Source: JAIOSM01 sp964565415
Lineage (GTDB): Bacteria > Desulfobacterota > Desulfobacteria > Desulfobacterales > Desulfobacteraceae
Assembly (NCBI GenBank): GCA_964565415.1
Contig: CAZMEX010000064.1
Span: 1 to 21,292 of the forward strand
Direction: 5' to 3'
DNA length: 21,292 bases
Made by a program: the position numbers and the translations under genes. The notes under the pieces are model-generated. The model saw only the letters and a list, made by a program, of their open reading frames with translations. It was not told the origin of the DNA and searched no databases. Shown piece after piece: positions 16,123-21,292 of the stretch (positions within the stretch are counted from its first letter, which is position 1; each line of letters opens with the position of its first letter).

Positions 16123-16141
16123 AATGAATAAGTATTCATTT
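16122..16141. promoter_or_regulatory. Operator-like palindrome, copy 2 (fad side)
   Basis: AAATGAATA-AG-TATTCATTT is a perfect 9+2+9 inverted repeat beginning at the last base of the fad -10. It resembles the TGAAT...ATTCA operators known for TetR-type fatty-acid repressors such as Bacillus FadR. A third half-site, TTATTCA (16140-16146), forms an overlapping inverted pair with TGAATAA (16125-16131). Confidence 0.68.
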
Positions 16142-16185
16142 ATTCAAAAACCTAATATTTTTAAAACATTATATAGGAGAGGGCA

Positions 16186-18594
16186 ATGAAAAGAAAAATT
16201 AGAAAGGCCGCAGTGATTGGGTCTGGAATTATGGGAGGTGGGATTGCAGCACTGCTCGCCGGTGCCGGAGTAAAGGTCCTGCTTTTAGATATAGTTCCCT
16301 TTGATTTAAAGGATGAAGAGAAAAACGATCCAATTGCAAGAAATAGAATGGTAAAAGCCGGGTTTGATGCTGCTCTTACATCTAAACCTGACCTTTTCAT
16401 GACTAAAAAAGATGCAGCTCTTATTGAAATTGGAAACCTTGATGATGACTTTGATAAGTTAAAAGAGTGTGACTGGATCTGTGAGGTTGTAGTTGAAAAT
16501 CTTAAAATCAAACAGGAACTTTTCAAAAGGGTTGAAAAAGTTAGAAAGCCTGATTGTATTGTTACATCAAACACATCAGGTATCCCGCTTAAAGATATTT
16601 CAAAAGAGCTTTCAACTGATTTTAAACAACACTTTATGGGTACACATTTTTTCAACCCGGTAAGGTATATGCATCTTTTAGAGCTTATTCCAGGGGCTGA
16701 AACCCTCCCTGAAGTTTTAGATTTCATTGCTCAATTTGGTGAAAAAAACCTTGGGAAAGGAATTGTCTGGGCAAAAGACACTCCAAACTTTGTTGGCAAC
16801 AGAATTGGAATCCAGGGAATCGGAATAATCATGAAGGAGATGTTTAAACATGATATGACCATTCCGGAAATCGACGCAGTATTCGGCCCTGCACTTGGTC
16901 GCCCTAAGACCGGTATATTTAAACTGGTTGACATTGTTGGTCTTGACACAATAGTTCATGTCTGCAACAACTCGTACGAACTTTGCCCCGATGATGAGCA
17001 GAGAGATACTCTGATCATACCAGATTTTGTCCAGAAAATGTTTGAAAAAAACCTGCTTGGCAATAAGACTAAAGCAGGTTTTTACAAGACAGACTTTTCC
17101 CCTGAAGGCAAGAAACTTAGAAAAGTTATTAATCCTGAAACCCTTGAATATGAAGACCTTGTCAGACCAACCTTTCCATGCCTTGATGGGGCAAAGAAAA
17201 AAGAGACGCTTCCTGAAAAAATAAGCTGCGTTCTTAAGGGTGATGACAAAGGTGCTGCCTTTGCCTGGAAAATGGCTGCAAATAGTTTTCAGTATGCAGG
17301 AGCAAGAATTCCTGAAATAGCTGACACAATCATTGAAATAGATAACTCCATGAAATGGGGTTACAATTTTGAGATGGGACCCTTTGAAGTGTGGGACTCC
17401 TATGGTGTTAAAGAGGCTGTTGAGAGAATGGAAAAAGAGGGTCTTGACATCCCTGGGAATATTAAAGAGATGCTCAGTAAAGGCAATACATGCTTTTACA
17501 AACTGGAAAACGGTAAAAAACTGTTTTATGATTTCAAATCATCCTCATATAAAGAAGTTCCAGTTGCTGATTCCATGGTGTCCATTGCCGCAGCAAAGGG
17601 TAACAATAAAACTGCCATGGAGAATCAATCTTCAAGCCTTGTGGATATTGGTGATGGTGTTTTCTGTATCGAGTTCCATACAAAGATGAATGCAATAAAT
17701 GAAGAGATAATTGATTCATTGGCTGGGGCGCTTGATTATGTTGATAAAAATGGAGCAGGTCTTGTTATTGGGAATGAAGCAGGTGGAATGCCAGGAGCAT
17801 TCTCTGCAGGAGCTGATCTAAGCTTTATATCTAAACTGTGTCACGATAAGAAATACAGTGAAATTGATGCATTCCTCAAAAAAGCCCAGGAAGGCATTCA
17901 AAGGGCAAAATATTCACCATTTCCTGTTGTTGCAGCACCCTATGGAATGACACTGGGCGGCGGGTGTGAGACCTGCCTTGGTGCAGACAGAATTGTTGCA
18001 CACTCAGAGCTTTTTATGGGACTTGTGGAAATAGGTGTAGGTCTTATTCCTGCTGGTGGCGGAACCATGAATATTTGGAAAAAATTTCTAAACGCACTTC
18101 CAGCAGGCGTTGCAAAGGATACTGATCTTTCAAAGCTTTTTATCCCTGCATTTATGAATGTTGCCATGGCACAGTTTTCAATGTCTGCTGCAAAAGCAAA
18201 AGCACTTGGCTTTCTCGGTGCCAATGACAGAATTGTCTTTAACCGTGACAACCTTGTGGGAGAAGCTAAAAAAGAGGTATTAAAAATGGTTGACGATGCC
18301 TATGCTCCTCCTTTAAAAAAACCATTGCGAGTTATGGGTAATGGCGGACAGGGCATGGTAAACGCAGAGCTTTTTAACTTTTTGCAGGGAAAATTCATGA
18401 GTGACCATGACTCTTTTCTTGCAAAACGTATTGCATATGTTATGAGCGGTGGTGATGTCAACTCAGGAAGTTATGTTGATGAAGAGACAATCCTTAAACT
18501 TGAGCGGGAAGCATTTGTGGATTTTGCAAAAGAGGAAAAAACCATTGCCAGAATTGATCACATGTTAAAAACAGGCAAACCGCTTAGAAACTAA
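16186..18594 (+). CDS. fadN: 3-hydroxyacyl-CoA dehydrogenase / enoyl-CoA hydratase fusion, FadN-type order
   Basis: 802 residues catalysing two consecutive beta-oxidation steps: hydration of enoyl-CoA and NAD-dependent oxidation of the 3-hydroxyacyl-CoA. The dehydrogenase is N-terminal: GSGIMG (12-17), catalytic His154 in GTHFFNP with Glu166, and the C-terminal 3HCDH helical parts to about 450. The crotonase domain follows (about 485-690): GAFSAGADL oxyanion segment, GGGCE with Glu595 and LVEIGVGLIPAGGG with Glu615, so both catalytic glutamates are present. This order matches FadN (YusL) of Bacillus and is the reverse of E. coli FadB. AGGAG is six bases before the ATG. It is the first gene of a fad operon, 12 bp before the thiolase, behind an operator-covered promoter. 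Soluble, cytoplasmic. Confidence 0.94.
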   Translation: MKRKIRKAAVIGSGIMGGGIAALLAGAGVKVLLLDIVPFDLKDEEKNDPIARNRMVKAGFDAALTSKPDLFMTKKDAALIEIGNLDDDFDKLKECDWICEVVVENLKIKQELFKRVEKVRKPDCIVTSNTSGIPLKDISKELSTDFKQHFMGTHFFNPVRYMHLLELIPGAETLPEVLDFIAQFGEKNLGKGIVWAKDTPNFVGNRIGIQGIGIIMKEMFKHDMTIPEIDAVFGPALGRPKTGIFKLVDIVGLDTIVHVCNNSYELCPDDEQRDTLIIPDFVQKMFEKNLLGNKTKAGFYKTDFSPEGKKLRKVINPETLEYEDLVRPTFPCLDGAKKKETLPEKISCVLKGDDKGAAFAWKMAANSFQYAGARIPEIADTIIEIDNSMKWGYNFEMGPFEVWDSYGVKEAVERMEKEGLDIPGNIKEMLSKGNTCFYKLENGKKLFYDFKSSSYKEVPVADSMVSIAAAKGNNKTAMENQSSSLVDIGDGVFCIEFHTKMNAINEEIIDSLAGALDYVDKNGAGLVIGNEAGGMPGAFSAGADLSFISKLCHDKKYSEIDAFLKKAQEGIQRAKYSPFPVVAAPYGMTLGGGCETCLGADRIVAHSELFMGLVEIGVGLIPAGGGTMNIWKKFLNALPAGVAKDTDLSKLFIPAFMNVAMAQFSMSAAKAKALGFLGANDRIVFNRDNLVGEAKKEVLKMVDDAYAPPLKKPLRVMGNGGQGMVNAELFNFLQGKFMSDHDSFLAKRIAYVMSGGDVNSGSYVDEETILKLEREAFVDFAKEEKTIARIDHMLKTGKPLRN

Positions 18595-18606
18595 AGGAGG
18601 ATTACA

Positions 18607-19785
18607 ATGAAAGATGCATATATAGTACAATCAATCAGAACACCCGGATGCAAACAAAACCGGGGATTGTTTAAAGAGACAAGACCGGAAGAGTTGTTAT
18701 CATTCATTTTAAAAACTGCTGTTGATAAAACAGACAGGCTAAAGCCGGAAGATTTAGAAGATGTGATGGTGGGCTGTGCGTTCCCTGAAGCAGAACAGGG
18801 TTTAAACATTGGAAGAGTTGCAGCAAAAATGGCAGGTTTTCCTGATAAGGTCTCCGGTGCTACGGTTAACAGGTTCTGCTCCTCGGGGCTTGAAGCCATC
18901 GCCCTTGCTTCTGCCCGTGTTCAAATGGGATGGTCAGATATTACAATTGGTGCAGGTGTTGAATCAATGTCATTTGTTCCCATGGGTGGCAATATCCCAA
19001 GACCCCACCCTGCATATTCTGAGACAAACCCTGAAATGTACATCTCCATGGGAATCACAGCAGAAAATGTTGCAAACAGGTACAATGTTTCAAGGGAAGA
19101 CCAGGATCAATTTGCTGCAAACTCTCAAAATAAGGCAGTAAAGGCAAGGGACAATGGTCTTTTTACGGAAATAGTTCCCACACCTGCTTATAAATATGAG
19201 AAACAGGAGGATGGGACCTATAAAAAAATCCAATTCATTGTAGAGCACGATGATGGAATCAGAGCATCAACTGCAGAGGGTCTTGCAAAGCTTAACCCTG
19301 TTTTTGCCGGCGGCGGGAGTGTAACTGCTGCAAACTCATCCCAGACAACTGACGGTGCTGCTGCAACAATCATTGCATCCAAAGAAAAATGCGATGAGCT
19401 GGGGCTTAAGCCCTTTGCAAAACTTGTGTCCTATGCAACTGTTGGATGCAAATCAGATGAGATGGGTGTAGGACCACGCTATGCAATCCCTAAAGTCCTT
19501 GAGCAGGCAGGCATGACCATTGATCAGATTGATATATTTGAAATCAATGAAGCTTTTGCATCCCAGGCACTCTATTGCATCAGGGAGCTTGGACTTGAAA
19601 ACAGCATGGATAAAATAAATATCCATGGTGGTGCAATAGCTCTGGGACACCCATTGGGATGCACTGGATCAAAACTCACTGCAACCTGTCTTGCCAACTT
19701 AAAAGAAGTTAAAGGTAAATACGGTATTGTTTCAATGTGTATTGGTGGTGGCATGGGTGCTGCTGCAATATTTGAAATGCTCTAG
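18607..19785 (+). CDS. fadA: Acetyl-CoA acyltransferase (thiolase, FadA-type)
   Basis: Thiolytic cleavage of 3-oxoacyl-CoA to acetyl-CoA and a shortened acyl-CoA, the last step of beta-oxidation; it probably forms a complex with the preceding FadN-type protein. 392 residues, standard length. The acyl-accepting Cys91 is in NRFCSSGLEAI, with NEAF (314-317), His348 in GGAIALGHPLG and the base Cys378 in CIGGGMGAA. Thiolase signature segments are all intact. A strong ribosome site AAAGGAGG precedes the ATG, 12 bp after the fadN stop, so the two are co-transcribed. The gene ends in front of a perfect hairpin. Acyl chain-length preference cannot be read from the sequence; a biosynthetic acetoacetyl-CoA thiolase is possible, but the operon favours degradation. 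Confidence 0.94.
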   Translation: MKDAYIVQSIRTPGCKQNRGLFKETRPEELLSFILKTAVDKTDRLKPEDLEDVMVGCAFPEAEQGLNIGRVAAKMAGFPDKVSGATVNRFCSSGLEAIALASARVQMGWSDITIGAGVESMSFVPMGGNIPRPHPAYSETNPEMYISMGITAENVANRYNVSREDQDQFAANSQNKAVKARDNGLFTEIVPTPAYKYEKQEDGTYKKIQFIVEHDDGIRASTAEGLAKLNPVFAGGGSVTAANSSQTTDGAAATIIASKEKCDELGLKPFAKLVSYATVGCKSDEMGVGPRYAIPKVLEQAGMTIDQIDIFEINEAFASQALYCIRELGLENSMDKINIHGGAIALGHPLGCTGSKLTATCLANLKEVKGKYGIVSMCIGGGMGAAAIFEML

Positions 19786-19795
19786 AAAAATTCAC

Positions 19796-19823
19796 GTTTA
19801 CCCTGCAACCTTGCAGGGTAAAC
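19796..19823. terminator. Perfect 13-bp hairpin between convergent genes (bidirectional terminator)
   Basis: GTTTACCCTGCAA and TTGCAGGGTAAAC flank CC, so the stem is 13 bp (effectively 12 with a 4-base loop), 11 bp after the thiolase stop. On the minus strand it is followed by GTGAATTTTTC, a short U-run, serving the kinase gene. On the plus strand the tail is not U-rich, so termination there may be less efficient. Confidence 0.75.
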
Positions 19824-19855
19824 TTGCCCATGAATACCTCTGGGGAAGTCTGGCA

Positions 19856-21175
19856 TCAATTTATTTTTCCCTCGGAAACAGGTAAATAAATCTTTAAAGT
19901 CGTACCGTGGTCAGGCATACTGGATACATTAATGGCACCCATGTGATTTTTGATGACACCATAAACAGTTGATAATCCCATGCCCGTACCTTCCCCAGCA
20001 TCTTTGGTCGTGAAAAATGGCTCAAAAATACGCTTTTGGGTCTCCAGGTCCATACCAAATCCAGAATCTGTAATGTTTATTTCGATGTATATATCTGGTG
20101 TTATTTTAAAACATTGATTCTCAATATATTCTTGATCCAAAGATTTAATGGTTGTAGTGAAAATCAAATCTCCTCCCATGGGCATGGCATCTCTGGCATT
20201 TATGCCTATATTCAGGAAAACATTTTGTAGTTGTGAAGGATCTCCTCTGACAATTGAGCTGTGGGCATTCAGGTTAAGTTCAATATCTATGGCCTTGATA
20301 ATTGTGCGTTTAAGTATAGAAGTCACTTCATTGATGAGTTTATGAATATCCACAGGAATTATTTTGAGTTTCTCTTTTCTTGCAAATGACAATAGCTGTT
20401 TTATCAGGTCAGAGGATCGTTGTGATGCAAGAAGGATGTTGTCAGTATAGCTGATAAGGGAGGGATCATTGTCTACTTGTTTTTTGATTAATTCGCAGAA
20501 TCCTGTAATGCCGGATAGCTGGTTATTAAAGTCATGCGCAATCCCACCTGCAAGTTGACCAACAGCCTCCATTTTTTGAGATTGTGCCGCGTTTTCATTG
20601 GATTTTTTAATTTCTGTGATGTCCCTTGCACTGAAGATTATACTGATAATTTTATCGCTCTCATTTTTCATGGCACAACACCAAAAAGCAAGGATTCTCT
20701 TTTCACCATCCTGGCGGCTTTGCAGGCTTTCTATATAAATATTCTCTTTTTCGCCCTTGAAAATAGGTGTCATTTGCTGAAATAAATTCTGCTCGTCTGC
20801 AGAATAGTGATTCATATTCATGCCTATTACATCTTTGCCAAAGAATTCATAGCCGGTTTTATTTGCCCAGATATAAATGTTATTCATGTCTATTTCCATA
20901 ATAATATCAGGCACTGCCTCAAGAATTGCGTTGTGACGTGATGTAAGGCTTCTTTCAAGCCTGTGAATTTTGAAAAGCAGTTCAAGCAATAGCAGAGTGA
21001 TGGGAGGGCAAATAATTAATGGACAGATAATCGAAATTGCTAAAGGTATTTTATAAAATGGTAATTCAGAGATATATATTACAACAATGGTAATGGCAAT
21101 GGAGGTAACCACCGATATCATTGTAGCGATAATAGTGGTTTTAAACCGACCTAGAGCAATTATTTTATTTTTCAT
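19856..21175 (-). CDS. Membrane-anchored PAS sensor histidine kinase
   Basis: 439 residues: two N-terminal membrane segments (about 12-36 and 42-67) with almost no periplasmic loop, a cytoplasmic PAS domain (about 75-190, NAILEAVPDIIMEIDMNNIYIWAN), HisKA with His214 in GGIAHDFNNQLSGITG, and a full HATPase with N-box NVFLNIGINARDAM (318-331), G1 DSGFGM (370-375), F-box FEPFFTTK and G2 GTGMGL (396-401). It should autophosphorylate at His214. The HDFNN box is the group commonly paired with sigma54 activators or hybrid receivers. No response regulator is adjacent within the window, so its partner is unknown. AAGGA lies just before the ATG at 21175. It could in principle phosphorylate acceptor-only proteins, but nothing here shows that. 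Confidence 0.92.
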   Translation of the reverse strand: MKNKIIALGRFKTTIIATMISVVTSIAITIVVIYISELPFYKIPLAISIICPLIICPPITLLLLELLFKIHRLERSLTSRHNAILEAVPDIIMEIDMNNIYIWANKTGYEFFGKDVIGMNMNHYSADEQNLFQQMTPIFKGEKENIYIESLQSRQDGEKRILAFWCCAMKNESDKIISIIFSARDITEIKKSNENAAQSQKMEAVGQLAGGIAHDFNNQLSGITGFCELIKKQVDNDPSLISYTDNILLASQRSSDLIKQLLSFARKEKLKIIPVDIHKLINEVTSILKRTIIKAIDIELNLNAHSSIVRGDPSQLQNVFLNIGINARDAMPMGGDLIFTTTIKSLDQEYIENQCFKITPDIYIEINITDSGFGMDLETQKRIFEPFFTTKDAGEGTGMGLSTVYGVIKNHMGAINVSSMPDHGTTLKIYLPVSEGKIN

Positions 21176-21188
21176 ATTATCCTTACAT

Positions 21189-21212
21189 TAAAAGCATGGA
21201 CAATTGCTTTTA
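21189..21212. repeat. Inverted repeat in the kinase gene leader
   Basis: TAAAAGCA and TGCTTTTA flank an 8-base spacer TGGACAAT, 14 bp before the kinase start. It could form an 8-bp mRNA hairpin near the ribosome site or be a protein site; AT-rich arms make the stem weak. Confidence 0.4.
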
Positions 21213-21292
21213 TCCGGGGCAAACAGCTTACTCTTTTAACTCTCTATTTATATCATACAATCATTTATAATGGAAGAAATGTTGTAAGTCTC

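Larger units (their letters stand above)
15869..16185. promoter_or_regulatory. 317-bp divergent control region between toroid/reductase genes and fad operon
   Basis: Very AT-rich and without a gene. It holds a candidate minus-strand promoter for the toroid gene (TTGTCC-17-TAGTAT, 15958-15986), a palindrome on top of it (15953-15970), a strong plus-strand fad promoter (16093-16122) and a related palindrome immediately after its -10 (16122-16141). The fad leader is then about 55 nt, ending in AGGAG before the ATG at 16186. Nothing else stands out between about 15990 and 16090. Confidence 0.7.

Noticed and set aside
16161..16727. Long antisense open frame (188 codons) opposite the fadN start
   Set aside because: It lies wholly over the NAD-binding domain of a certain gene, is Ser/Ile/Phe-rich with no family features, and has no ribosome site; a shadow of the coding strand.

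Overview
The window reads as part of an AT-rich chromosome of a strictly anaerobic, probably sulfate-reducing Desulfobacterota bacterium of the Desulfobacteraceae type. This is inferred from protein character: liv transport operon, GAF/PAS sensor proteins, HAD-hydratase/thiolase pair, Fe-S old-yellow-enzyme-type reductase. No rRNA, tRNA, CRISPR array, insertion sequence or phage gene was seen.

Layout. (1) 7-4922, minus strand: a complete high-affinity branched-chain amino-acid-type ABC importer, livK-livH-livM-livG-livF. A bulged 16-bp hairpin separates the binding-protein gene from the membrane genes, and a good sigma70-type promoter lies upstream of livK. (2) 5115-6656, minus: a GAF-AAA+-HTH sigma54-dependent activator, the closest candidate regulator. 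(3) 6835-9211, plus: two tandem, overlapping paralogues with GAF, PAS and phospho-acceptor (HisKA) domains but no ATPase domain. (4) 9227-9505, minus: a small unknown protein. (5) 9692-12340, plus: an 882-residue fusion of a glycine-cleavage T-protein with a divergent serine hydroxymethyltransferase-like PLP enzyme. (6) 12432-12644, minus: another small unknown protein. (7) 14726-12783 and 15868-14807, minus: an Fe-S flavin oxidoreductase preceded by an alpha/alpha-toroid (terpenoid-cyclase-like) protein. (8) 16186-19785, plus: a two-gene beta-oxidation operon, a FadN-type hydroxyacyl-CoA dehydrogenase/enoyl-CoA hydratase fusion and a thiolase, ending in a perfect 13-bp hairpin. (9) 19856-21175, minus: a membrane PAS histidine kinase with a complete catalytic domain.

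How the parts may work together. The liv operon imports amino acids. The fusion protein joins two tetrahydrofolate-dependent one-carbon reactions. The fad operon degrades acyl-CoAs. The most informative regulatory feature is a pair of closely matching palindromes (core ATGAATA-NN-NATTCAT-like, 16 bp) in the 317-bp region between the divergent toroid and fad genes. One sits just after the fad -10 element and the other over a candidate promoter for the toroid/reductase genes. This suggests one TetR-like repressor controls both directions, tying the uncharacterised toroid-reductase pair to fatty-acid metabolism. The two HATPase-less sensor proteins and the T-protein/SHMT fusion are the other points most worth following up.
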